The notes under the pieces: model-generated
The model's database searches: none
The model's input: only the letters and a program-made list of their open reading frames with translations
Told to the model about the DNA's origin: nothing
Assembly (NCBI GenBank): GCA_964036195.1
Contig: OZ038450.1
Location: forward strand, 21,791,208 to 21,855,207
Length of the DNA stretch: 64,000 nucleotides
Reading direction: 5' to 3'
Origin: Sphaerolaimus hirsutus
Lineage: Eukaryota > Nematoda > Chromadorea > Monhysterida > Sphaerolaimidae
Part shown: piece by piece, positions 22,701 through 33,050 of the stretch
Numbering within the stretch: position 1 is the first letter of the stretch
How the letters are laid out: every line of letters starts with the position of its first letter
Program-made: the position numbers and the translations under genes

Positions 22701-25560
22701 GCGCCGGGCAATGCAAGTTTACTGGCACAACGTGTGCCAGGGAAACTTCTACATGATGCTCGGCAAATTGGTGAAAACCACATTCACGCCGGAGAAATTT
22801 GAGCCGCAAAGTATGGCGGTGCAACTCGTGGATTACCGAGTGAAACAGGCTGCGAGTGCCGTTCCCCCCGCGCCAGGGACGGTGCAAACGGTCGATAGCC
22901 CACCGCCGGAGGACTTTCACGAGGCGCCCGACATGGCGCAGGACAACGCGCCCATCATGGCGCAGGACAACGCGCCCATCATGGCGCAGGACAACAACCA
23001 GGTGCGAGTTGCATGAATGTAACAGGAAAATTGTAAGGAGTGAAGAAAAATGTACTTTGTGTTAATGTTAAAGTGTAATAGTAAATTGTTGTTGTTAAGT
23101 GTTATGTTTTGACCATTTTAGTTTTATTTCCCGTTTTTAATATACACTTTTTTACATTGCCGTAACCACCGCCAGACATGCCGCGTGCACGAGCCACTGA
23201 CGAACCCCCAGTTTCACAGCGTGCTGCAACAGTGCGCGCCCATTATCGACAAGATGGACATTGCAGCGATCCGTGCAATGCGCCAAAAAATGGAAAGTAT
23301 GCTGTCGCAGTGCACCCAATCGGTAAACTATTCTTTATTGTCATGTATTCAGTCAATTCTACCATATCTTTCAAATGTGCTAATTTGCAGAGCACAAGCG
23401 TGAATGCGGACAGCGTGAAGCGCAGCAAACTGCCCTGCATTTGCTCCTTCATCAACAACATACGGTTCATCGGCGTGGTGCAGCAGGAAATCGGCGTCAT
23501 CAACACGCTGCTGAAGGCCGATCTGAACAAGTTCTGTGACATGATCGAGGACTTCATCATGAACCAGGTTATTTGATTGATAAACATTTTGTGGATGGAG
23601 TGTGTGTGTTTTCGGGACTGATGCCTTGAACGTATCTCAACGTCACCACTTAAAAGTAGGAAAAAGTAATTTACTTGAAACGTTTCGTAAATGATGTTAA
23701 CTTTTCATAGGAATCCGCCCATACTGGAACGACCAGTTTGCCAATCGTTGCGGCTCCGCCTGCCAATCTGTCTGGCAGTGCGCTGCTCAAACGCCGCCGC
23801 CGCAGGACCAGCGGGCTCATTGTGTCGCCCCTCGCCGCGCCGCAAAAGAACGCGGAAATGGACTACAACGTCACGCCGGTGCAGGTGAGTATAACGGTGG
23901 TGTTTCATGATGTACGTAAACAGCATGTAACTTACAACCCTGTACTAACTACTAATGTTACTTACATCAGAAAATAAAGCCGGGCAACTTTGCGTTTCCG
24001 CAGCAGGAGGCGAAAGTTGCCGAACCGGACCAAGATGACAGTCTGGTACAATACCTGGCTGAAATTGTGAGGATTGCACTCTTTCTTTTGTGTCAACAAA
24101 CTACTTAAGATGCATCTTTTGGTAAATTGAAAATGTGTAATTTAAAAGATTTACTTCTTGTTACTTTTGATGAAATCCAATTTACACATTCTTATACATA
24201 TTTCGGTAAATCAGTGTGCACAGTGGTACTTATTTGTAGTAGTGCATTTCTTTATGATTATGATAAAGTGACATATCGTACTTACAGCCGACGCAACAAC
24301 TGGACCAACTTGCCGGGTCTATGAAAAAAGCCAAGAAATCCGTGCCGACGGAAAAGGGCAAATTGCCCACCGTGCAGAAATTGCCCACTCCGCAACAGAA
24401 CGTGCAAGCACCAAGTTTGCCGTACACGTCACTGGTGAATGTGAACACAGCGACGATTATCGCCGCACACTTGATGCAAAGGCAGGCTTCCGAGGTTGCC
24501 CTGGCTGCCAAGCTTCAGGCGACCCGGTTTGAGGTGAAGCACTTGCAGCAAGCCCTGCAAAACGTTAACATTAGTAAGACATTTCATTACTTCTTCATGT
24601 GCAATACCATATGCAAATTGAAATTTCTCATGTATATTTGCAGTCGTGCCACCAGGTGGATGCCACTGAAGACGGCATCACGTACTCGTTTGTGGCATCG
24701 CAGGCACCGCAGCAGCAGCATCAACAGCTGCAGTATGCCGAGGTGACTGACAGTTTCTGTTTTTTTTTCCTACTTAGTGTTAAGAAGCAAGTAAATTCTA
24801 TCCGCTTTTTTACAGCCCGCTGAAATGGACTGCGAGAACGACGATGGCGTCGTGCTGCCGCAAAGTGCCCAGAAACGCACTGGCCAGCCTGTACCAGACA
24901 CAGAATGTGCTGCGAAGCGGTACCGCCTGACAGTAAGTTTCTGTCTGCAGTGCTTCTGTTGTACAACTTTGTTGCCATTATAAAATGATAATATAAACTC
25001 AGAATCAGACTGCTGCCAGTTCCCCAGCCAGCGCGCGCAAAAGTGCAAAGAAGAACGAGCAAGCGGCTGCCGGGACCGAAACGGTTAGGATAGAAAATTG
25101 CTTCGATATTTTGCTTCGTACTGTAATCTATGTTTACAGTATGAAAATGTGCAGACAAGCGAACCGCCGCCGACCAGTGAACAGCGCCGTACCGTGCCAC
25201 AGCCGATCCGCCAATCGCGCGCCGGTACGACGCCGCGCAATTGCCCTTTGGATGAGGAGGGCTACGCAAAACGACTGGCGGTACGTCTTGGGTTCAATTG
25301 TGGTTTTCGGTGTTGTACATGTTTCTATGTGCAGTGTCTACTAGACTTTAGTATTTCTACAGTAATTGATATGTACAGTTCCCCAGTGTGCATATATATA
25401 TATCTGGGAAACAGTTGGAAACTTTTCTATAAGTTTACCATTACAGATGTTCATAGATGTAAACTTCTTTTCAACAAATAGAACGGTATACTGAAATTGC
25501 ACACATTCTCAGGCGATCAATGAAGACTATTATGAGGAACTGGAGGATTTTGATGATTGA
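13781..25560 (+). CDS. Unrecognised 32-exon gene, about 1,575 aa, AT-hook and coiled coils
   Basis: Exons: 13781-13930, 14125-14280, 14475-14689, 14943-15308, 15382-15516, 15652-15741, 16728-16800, 16869-17014, 17078-17092, 17574-17789, 19011-19055, 19992-20117, 20395-20547, 20622-20783, 20896-21072, 21225-21340, 21410-21470, 21551-21757, 22022-22166, 22242-22336, 22416-22608, 22673-23001, 23176-23322, 23391-23567, 23711-23884, 23971-24066, 24288-24563, 24644-24742, 24816-24932, 25003-25083, 25140-25280, 25513-25560. Every junction is GT-AG. All phases agree except exon 3, which is one base short (215 bp, at TTTT 14532-14535). Visible features: AT-hook KRGRPPK in exon 1, Arg/Glu coiled coil in exon 3, Ala-Pro repeat and KPKRKW in exon 4, acidic exons 13-14, a Trp/Tyr-rich block in exons 16-19 (EEFWEKFHELFQKYP), a tandem MAQDNAPI repeat in exon 22, and an acidic end EELEDFDD. 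I recognise no enzyme family. A nuclear or chromatin role is a guess from the AT-hook. The exon 9 (15 bp) and exon 16/17 borders are the least certain. Confidence 0.75.
15913..16610. repeat. Intronic tandem repeat, about 112-118-bp unit, six copies
   Basis: In the intron between exons 6 and 7 of the large gene. Units start near 15914, 16033, 16152, 16275, 16388 and 16499 with GAATCAAAAATGTCT-like heads. The last three are nearly identical and contain CCATATATATATTTTTCAGC. Each late unit carries a TTTTTCAG that mimics a splice acceptor. Confidence 0.8.
17913..18945 (-). CDS. Small antisense coiled-coil gene inside an intron of the large gene
   Basis: About 200 aa in three or four exons: 18945-18743 (starts MPSLTEQLNSLAVG, then Gln/Ser-rich and PPPPP-rich), a possible short exon near 18480-18460, 18399-18272, and 18161-17913 with a TGA stop. 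Acceptors are CAG and donors GTGCTT and GTTAGT. The last exon encodes a heptad-like helix (VHVNTQVQKLVNTVNQF, then LLEHTKLLEKKEKAYELM). Without the short exon the phases do not match (203 bp followed by an exon needing one base), so that part of the model is inferred. Lies wholly in the 17790-19010 intron of the opposite-strand gene. No family recognised. It could be a partner protein of the transposon cluster. Confidence 0.55.
19060..19985. repeat. Intronic degenerate tandem repeat with a GGGATC microsatellite
   Basis: Between exons 11 and 12 of the large gene. Four copies of a unit containing CTTGAACCCACAT and TTCAAGCA occur near 19100, 19265, 19558 and 19817, each followed by a sequence ending in an ACACTGT/ACAGTGTGT hairpin. 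19441-19562 is a GGGATC-type microsatellite holding two copies of GGCATACGAATGGGGATC. Non-coding. Confidence 0.65.
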
Positions 25561-26977
25561 AATGTTTTTTTTTTTGGTAATGTGAAAGGGGCGTGTGCCT
25601 CTGTGCATGTTTACCCCATGTGCATGTCAGCGGTATTCTACATGTTGACTTTCCACGAGGCTCCAGGGGATTGGGTAGACTCCTCTGGAGCGATTGATAG
25701 TTCTTAAAAATAAAACACATGGACTAGTCGTTTCAAAGGTGAAAATATATAAAAAGTTATGGAAATTGTCGAATTTGAGTTAAAATTATGGTCCACATGC
25801 ACACTGGGTTTACATGCACAGAAGGCTTCAGTCATGTGAAAGTGCTGAAAGTAGTGAATACGTTTTAATGCAGTTTCTTATCATTTTACGTTTTCATACA
25901 GTTCCTTTTTTGTAACATTTCAATCATTCGCAAATTATCACATTTCAAAGTGAAAACGTTATGTACTTTTTTAGTTTCTTCCGTATACAATTGTCAAATT
26001 TCGCATTCTGAGATAGGTAAACAAGTTTTAAATTTTGCTCAAAAGTGTAACTCTTGTCAACAGCAATATAGTCTTGTTTTTGTTTTTTCTTAGTTTTTGT
26101 TACAGCGAGAAGGAGAATGATTTCTTTTTACAGTTTTAGATTTAAATTGTAAATTGGCGAGTACAAAGTTTGGATTTTTTTTTGTCGCACTTCCTTGCAT
26201 TTCTTTTTGTCAAAGCAAGAAGGAGAATGATTTCTTTTTTTACAGTTTTAGATATACATTGAAAATTTGCGAGTACAAAGTTTGCATTTTTTTTGTCACA
26301 CTTCCTTGCATTTCTTTTTGTCGAACTTCCATACAAATCACGTGTCCATGTAATCTTTAATTTTTCTATCCGTAACAACATGATGAAATCACGCAATAAA
26401 TCTGTTAGGTAGATTTCAATTTGTAAATTGAAGTAAAAAGTAACAAAAACGAATTATCAACAGTCACGATAAAAAACGAAATATCAACAGTCACGATAAA
26501 AAACGAAATATCAACAGTCACGATAAAGAACAAATGTTAGCAGACACACACAAACGTAATTGTCACGTCTAAATTGTCTACGTTTCGCAACAAAGATACG
26601 TTAGGGAATTTGAAAAGTCAAAAAAATTAGTTTACTGCTCACCTGATAAGTCTCGAGGAATAAATCCTTCCTTATTTTTGGCTGTACGACGCGTCGCGAG
26701 TCGCATACGACGCGTCGCGCGACGAAAGCGACGCGTCGCATAATTGTCACTTCCAGTTTACCAAGCTGTGTCACATTCGTGTGTAATTGTGCGACGCGTC
26801 GCACTTTTGTGACTTGCCGAAACCACTAACCCCAGAAAGTGAAACACCAACGTAAACTAAAGGACACACGTCGATCAAAAATGTAAACCGACGCGCGACG
26901 TGTCGCGTTTCAGTTTACATTTTTGATCGACGTGCCGTGTTGGTAAACTAGCGTGTACAGCCACATTGCCTGTGTAG
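25561..26977. other. Non-coding 3' flank of the large gene with tandem repeats
   Basis: Contains a tandem duplication of about 110 bp (26104-26330, each copy with AAGGAGAATGATTTCTTTTT), a 29-bp tandem repeat in three copies (about 26447-26527, ATATCAACAGTCACGATAAA), and arrays of GACGCGTCGC (26685-26800). Around 26880-26935 is an inverted repeat of AAAAATGTAAAC and GTTTACATTTTT, followed by GGTAAACTAGCGTGTAC. No gene seen. It may hold the right end of a large Harbinger element. Confidence 0.5.
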
Positions 26978-27615
26978 CAGAGTTGTGCAAATACTGGTAT
27001 TTTTGGAAAACGTAAACGTAAACGTAAATACCTTTTCCAAATCAAAAGTATAAATACTAAAACGTAAGGTATTTTTAAAATACCAAGGAATACGTAAAAA
27101 AAACGTAAACGTAAAATTTTTTTACACACAGTATTTGCCATTGTGCTTTGGAAAATACCATTATTTTCGGCGTCGTCGGTATTCATCAAAAAAATTTGTA
27201 GACGCAAGGCTCCACAAACAAACAAAAAGGTGTTTAGCGTTTGAACACATTTATGAATAGGTATGTACCCAGTATTCCATGTGTAAGTGCAAGCGTGCAG
27301 TCATGTTACGTTTATGCGATAACATATAAATATTGTTGGCTGCTGGTGGTGCGGCCCATTTGAATATGTGCACGTGTGAACAATTACAAGTTTTTTTTAC
27401 GTTTTCCCAAGTACCCGGGTATTTTGGTCAGGAAAACGTAACAAAACGTAATGGTATTTTTGAAAAACGTAAACGTAAACGTAAATATAAATACCCGAAT
27501 AACCGGGTATTTCGGGTAAACATAAATACGTTTTTCCAACTCTGCCACAAACAAACAAAAGAGTTTCTGTGTTCAGCATTTTAACACATTTATGAATATA
27601 TACCCAGTATTCCAT

Positions 27616-28295
27616 CAGAGTTGCGAAAGCGTATTTACGCTTACCCGAAATACCCGGGTAAATGGGTATTTATACTTACGCTTACGCTTACGCTTTCATA
27701 AAATACCCGTACGCTTTTTTACGCTTTCCCGGCCAAAATACCCGGGTACTAAAAGCGTAAGAAAGCTTTTCACACAGTTTAGTTTGCGCTTTTGAAAACG
27801 CATAAAGACACAAAAACGAGAGTGAACGAGGCTGCGTACCAAAAAATGACTGCGGGTATGCAGTAAAGCACTGGAAATAGTGGCACATGTACAAATTGTG
27901 TCACAATATCAATGTCTTGTAAATATGTACTGTGTCATCGAGCAAAATTTTGTTGCTGAAAATGGATCCCGACGACCATTTTATCGCCCTTGACAGCACT
28001 AACTCCACGTTCGAAGATGAGGATGACTTAAGTGTTGCTGCCATTCAATAACCAAACAAAATATGAGGGCAGACTATGGTAAATGGACATCCGAAAAATG
28101 TCACCGAGACCTTGATTTGGAAAGAATTCACTGAGCAAAAAGCCTCTAAAATATTTTTACGCTAACGCTTTTATTTACGCTTTCCTAGGTATTTTAAAAA
28201 TACCTTACGCTTTCAGTATCCATACTCAAAATTTGGAAAGTGTATTTACGCTTACGCTTACACTTTCCAAAAATACTGGTATTTTAACAACTCTG
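27616..28295. mobile_element. hAT-like element, second level, 680 bp
   Basis: Starts CAGAGTTGCGAAAGCG and ends TTTTAACAACTCTG, with the 8-bp duplication TATTCCAT (27608-27615 and 28296-28303). Arrays are ACGCTTACGCTTACGC. It holds a 29-codon ATG-to-stop frame at 27962-28051 starting MDPDDHFIALD, acidic, possibly the first exon of the ancestral autonomous element. Confidence 0.85.
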
Positions 28296-28304
28296 TATTC
28301 CATG

Positions 28305-29405
28305 TAGCATTGAAAAAAACGACTGATTTTGAGAAAATATAATTAAATATTATCTCAGAAAATCTCTCAAGAAAAAAATATAATTAAATCTCTTGGGTCA
28401 TTTTAGAAAATATAATTAAATCTCTGAGAAAATCTCTTGCAGTTCAAAAAAATCTCAGAAAATCTCTCAATTTAAAGTATGATTTAATCGATATTTCAAG
28501 GTGTTTGAACCATTCAGAGTAGATAGGTATTAAGCACATTATGTGTTGTTTAACCTTTTCATTCACAATTTCATATGATAACAGCCTATTGTCTACTGAT
28601 GGCACAATTTGTACTACCATGTATTTAGTATCTGAATAATGAACAAAAATATGGTTTAGGCACATTTTTTCCTCATGTGTGTGTGGTGATCCCCACAGAA
28701 GTTATCAGATGACTTTTTCAACAAAATTTGGTAACTACATTTCCAAAGCATGCTGTCAATTCTTTAGTTTTGAACAGCTAGAACTCAGTGCCATAAGTTT
28801 ACCCGTTTCACAAGTAGCAACATCCAGTGCCAATGTAGACCCAGTGCTTAGGTACAGCCCCGTACTTGAGCACTGGGTCTTCATTGGACTGCAGGGGTTC
28901 AGTATTTATGCTTCAGGGATTACAACATATTAAGGTTTACTCAAAAATTCATATACTTGAGTACTGAGTAAATACATCTAAATAATTTCCCCTGAAAAAG
29001 TACCAGTACTCTCTTTTATGTACACTTTTTGAAAGTACTTGAGTACAGAAAATGTATTTCATATACCTACTGTTTTAACTTTTTATTGGCTCTTTCATGC
29101 CATAGAACAGAAAAAGGGGAGGAAAAACTACAAATAGAGGAAAAATAGCCAAAAATGGGTATATAAGCAAATATATAGTTAAAAATAGATAAAAGGTGGT
29201 AAAAAGCACATGAAGTAGTGAATTTGAAGGTGAAAATTGGCAAATATAGAGAGATTTTCTCGAGAGATTTTCTCAATCAGGAGAAAATATAATTAAATCT
29301 CTCTGGAAAATCATGAAAAAAATATAAATCTCAGAAAATCTTATATTTTCTGAGATTTTCTGAGATTTTTTAAATATAAATCTCCCAGAGATTTTATCAA
29401 TGCTA
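28305..29405. mobile_element. hAT-like element (TAGCATTGA ends), 1,101 bp
   Basis: Begins TAGCATTGAAAAAA, ends TCAATGCTA, with the 8-bp duplication ATTCCATG (28297-28304 and 29406-29413). It landed at the border of the 27616-28295 element. The subterminal parts are arrays of AAAATCTC and TATAATTAAATCTC. Sister copy in opposite orientation at 30622-31715. No coding capacity. Confidence 0.85.
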
Positions 29406-30373
29406 ATTCCATGTGTAAGTAAAAGCGTGCAGTCACATTTTCATGTACCGCTTTTTTGTTTGTATGTGTACATGTTACATTTATGTAAAAACATAATAAT
29501 AATATTGTTGGCTGCAGGTGGTGCGGCCCATTTGAACATGTGCACATGTGAACGATCACAAGTTTTTTTACGTTTTCCCTAGTACCCAGGTATTTTGGCT
29601 AGGAAAACGTAACAAAACGTAATGGTATTTTTGGAAAACGTAAACGTAAGTATAAATACCCGAATAACTGGGTATTTCGGGTAAATGTAAATACGTTTTG
29701 CCAACTCTGCTGTGTAGTGTCACCGGCCATCGCTATCGCAGGATACAAACAAAATTGCATTTACCAAAAATGATGACTTTTCCGCTGCGTCATAAGGTGC
29801 GCCGAGCTTCACAACTGCAGCTTCTCTTTTTCTGGTACTTCTTTCTTGCTGTTCATTCTTCAGTGTGCTGCATAATGTCGCTGCGTTATTAATTTAGGTA
29901 GTCAAATACTGCGTTTTACTTCATTAAGGTTAAAATAGTTGATACCGTATTTCCTCGAAATACCCCCGTCTCGAAATACCCCCCTCAAAATGGACACTAT
30001 GAAATAATTACCTACCCCCTCGAAATACCCCCCCTAATTGTATGTAAAGGGAACATACATGACTAAAGCTGCGGTTTGTGATCCGGGCAATGCAGAACAG
30101 ACGTTAACAAGAACCACTGTGCTGCGTTAGAACCTTTTTATACCATCTACCTACTTACTTATGTACAGTATTTCCTCGAAATACCCCCAGGGGCCTTATT
30201 TTTTCAGAGTGGAAATTTTGAGGGGGGGCTTATTCGAGGGGGGTTTATTATTTCGTCAGAAATTTTTGGGAAGTCATACTAAAGAGTATGCTTTTACATA
30301 CCCCAAACCGGTAATAAACATAAAAAATAGGGTATAGGGACGTAACAGGTATATGGAAATAACGGGTATATAG

Positions 30374-32692
30374 CAGAGTTGTACAAATACCGGTATTTTT
30401 GGAAAACGTAAACATAAACGTAAATACCTTTTCTCAATTTTAAGTATTGATACTAAAAGCGTAAAATACTTTGAAAGTACCCGGGTAAACGTAAAAAAAA
30501 CGTAAACGTAAAAATATTTTGAAGCGTTCCCATCATCAGAGCGTTCCCATCATCAAAACCTCACCTATTCTTAAAGTTTGCTGAACATGATGAATAATGT
30601 GAAGTATTTATTCATCGTCAATAGCATTGAAAAAATCTCTGGGAGATTTATATTTAAAAAATCTCAGAAAATCTCTGAAAATATAAGATTTTCTGAGATT
30701 TATATTTTTTCCATGATTTTCCAGAGAGATTTAATTATATTTTCTCCTAATTGAGAAAATCGCTCGAGAAAATATCTCTATATTTGCCTATTTTCACCTT
30801 CAAATTCACTAGTTCATGTGCATTTTGTTTACAAATTTTCATCTTATTTAAACTATATATTTGCTTATATACCCATTTTTGGCTATTTTCTCGCTATTTG
30901 TAGTTTTTATTCCCCTTTTTTCTGTTCTATGGCATGAAAGAGCGAATAAAAATGTTATCTGAAAAACATTTTCTGTACACAAGTACTTTCAAGAAGTATA
31001 CATAAAATAGAGTACTGGTACATTTTCAGGGTAAATTTATATGTATTTACTCAATACTCAAGTATATGTATTTTTGAGTAAACGTAAATATGTTTTAACC
31101 CCTGAACCATACTGAACCCCTGCTGTCCCATGAAAACCCAGTGCTCAAGTAAATACGGGGTTGTACCTAACCACTGAGTACTGGATGTTGCTACTTGTGC
31201 AACGGGTAACTTATGCACTGGGTTCTAGCCGTTTTAACAACTAAAGAGTTGGCAGCATGCTTTGGAAATATTGTTACCAAATTTTGGTGAAAAAGTCATC
31301 TGATAAATTCTGTGGGGATCATCACACGTGAAAGTAATGTATTCAACTATGAGGAAAAATGTGCCTAAGCCATATTTTTGTTCATTATTCAGATACTAAA
31401 TACAGGGTAGTACAAAGTGTGCCATCAGTAGATAATATGCTGTTATCATATGAAATTGTGAATGAAAGAGTTAAACAACGCATAGTGTGCTTACTATTTA
31501 CTCTCAATGGTACAAACATCTTGAAATATCGATGAAATCATACTTAAAGTTGAGAGATTTTATGAGATTTTTTAGAACTGCAAGAGATTTTCTCAGAGAT
31601 TTAATTATATTTTCAAAAATGACCCAAGAGATTTAATTATATTTTTTTCTTGGGAGATTTTCTGAGATAATATTTAATTATATTTTCTCGAAATCGGTCG
31701 TTTTTTTCAATGCTAATCGTCAAGTACACGGTGAGTGGAATCTAATACACCCCGCGCATAAGGTTCCTGCACGGGCAACTTTTGTTGTGTTTATAATTGC
31801 GATTTGTGATGACGATGTGCCAGTGGGGGGCTGATTTTTGTATCAAAATATAGCCAGAACATTTCATTACCAAAGTATGAAATTCCAGCCCCCCAACTTT
31901 ATCGTACCCCCTAGCATTATCATAGAAGTGAACTTTTGTTCCTGGCGCATGAACTTTTGTCTACGCCAATTTCATTTATTTTATTTTGTGTACTTGGGAT
32001 ACAGGGCCTTACCCATGATGGGTTCCGCCCTTCCCCTTTCCTGAAGAACTCTCTACCAAGAAGTTAGCAAATCATCAGAAATATATTATCTGTCATGCAT
32101 GTGACTAGTCCCATAGACAAGTAGCTTGTCTATCCTCTGTCTGTGCGCATGGCACGTTTGTCTACTTAGTGGATTGACATTCCAACAACACGGTATCGTG
32201 CACCGAATTTTTTTCATCTCCTCCCGGTGTATTTTTGTTGATTCACACACATATAAGATGTGATGTAGATTGGCAACTACTTTGACATAACTGTTCGAGC
32301 AAAGCCCACATATCTTGTAGCCTAATTTTGGGGACTACATGGGATGGGGGTAGAATAAAGCTAGGGTGTATTTTATATGTAGGTAGAGAAATGTTTTGGC
32401 TGTCTTTTTCCACCAATATCAGCACCCTAGCGCGTTGTCATAATGAATCACAATACATAAACACACCAAAAGTCGCCGCGCACGAACTTTATGCATAGGG
32501 TTTTGAAAATATTCTAAAAAATAGCAGTTTTTCTATTTTCCATAAGATTTTTACGTTTTCCATAGTACCCGGGTATTTTGGTCAGGAAAACGTAACAAAA
32601 CGTAATGGTACTTTTGGAAAACGTAAACGTAAGTATAAATACCCGAATAACCGGGTATTTCGGGTAAACATAAATACGTTTTTCCAACTCTG
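30374..32692. mobile_element. hAT-like element (CAGAGTTG ends), third layer
   Basis: A 2,319-bp element with CAGAGTTGTACAAATACC at the left and CCAACTCTG at the right, and the 8-bp duplication GTATATAG (30366-30373 and 32693-32700). Same family as 26978-29709. A TAGCATTG-type element (30622-31715) is inserted in it. The rest is AT-rich without a recognisable transposase. A short plus frame at 31838-32044 is not supported. Confidence 0.85.
30622..31715. mobile_element. hAT-like element (TAGCATTGA ends), fourth layer, 1,094 bp
   Basis: TAGCATTGAAAAAATC to TTTTTCAATGCTA with the 8-bp duplication ATCGTCAA (30614-30621 and 31716-31723). It is the inverted near-copy of 28305-29405: matching AAATCTC arrays at both ends and a shared AT-rich core with ATGGCATGAAAGAGC. 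Innermost of the first arm of the nest. Confidence 0.85.
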
Positions 32693-32726
32693 GTATATAG
32701 GGACATAACAGGGACGTAAATGTACA

Positions 32727-32996
32727 CACCGTATTACCTCGAAATACTCCCCCCCTCGAAATACCCCCCCCCCCCCCTCAAAATGGGCACTTTGAATTTG
32801 TGGTCCGGGAAATGGATAACAGACGTTCAAAACACTTACTGTGTTATGTTAGAACATCGTTTATACCATCTACATCCTTATATAAGGCTGTAAAAACTTA
32901 TAATTGGTGGTTATTGTTGCATTTTTCACGTTTTTCTCTCAAAATTTTCACTCTGACAAAATAAACCCCCTGGGGGTATTTCGAGGAAATACGGTA
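32727..32996. mobile_element. Short TA-flanked MITE inside the nest
   Basis: About 270 bp, from CACCGTATTACCTCGAAATA (terminal TA mutated to CA) to AAATACGGTA, with C-run and G-run arms. It was inserted between the two large hAT insertions into the same host MITE. Confidence 0.65.
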
Positions 32997-33050
32997 GCTA
33001 CACAAAGTAGCGTATACGTATAACTGCGATGCAAAATGGTCGCCATCAAT

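Larger units (their letters stand above)
26978..29709. mobile_element. hAT-like element (CAGAGTTG ends), outer copy of a nest
   Basis: Starts CAGAGTTGTGCAAATAC and ends CCAACTCTG, with a perfect 8-bp duplication CTGTGTAG (26970-26977 and 29710-29717). Subterminal arrays are AAACGTAAACGTAAACGTAA near the left end and the complementary arrangement at the right. Two other elements (27616-28295, 28305-29405) are inserted inside. Only degraded non-coding sequence remains of its own interior (GTTGGCTGC, GGTGGTGCGGCCCATTTGAA, present on both sides of the insertions). Confidence 0.85.

Noticed and set aside
26447..26527. Regularly spaced repeats resembling a CRISPR array
   Set aside because: Only three head-to-tail copies of 29 bp with no unique spacers, in a eukaryotic genome. 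A simple tandem repeat.
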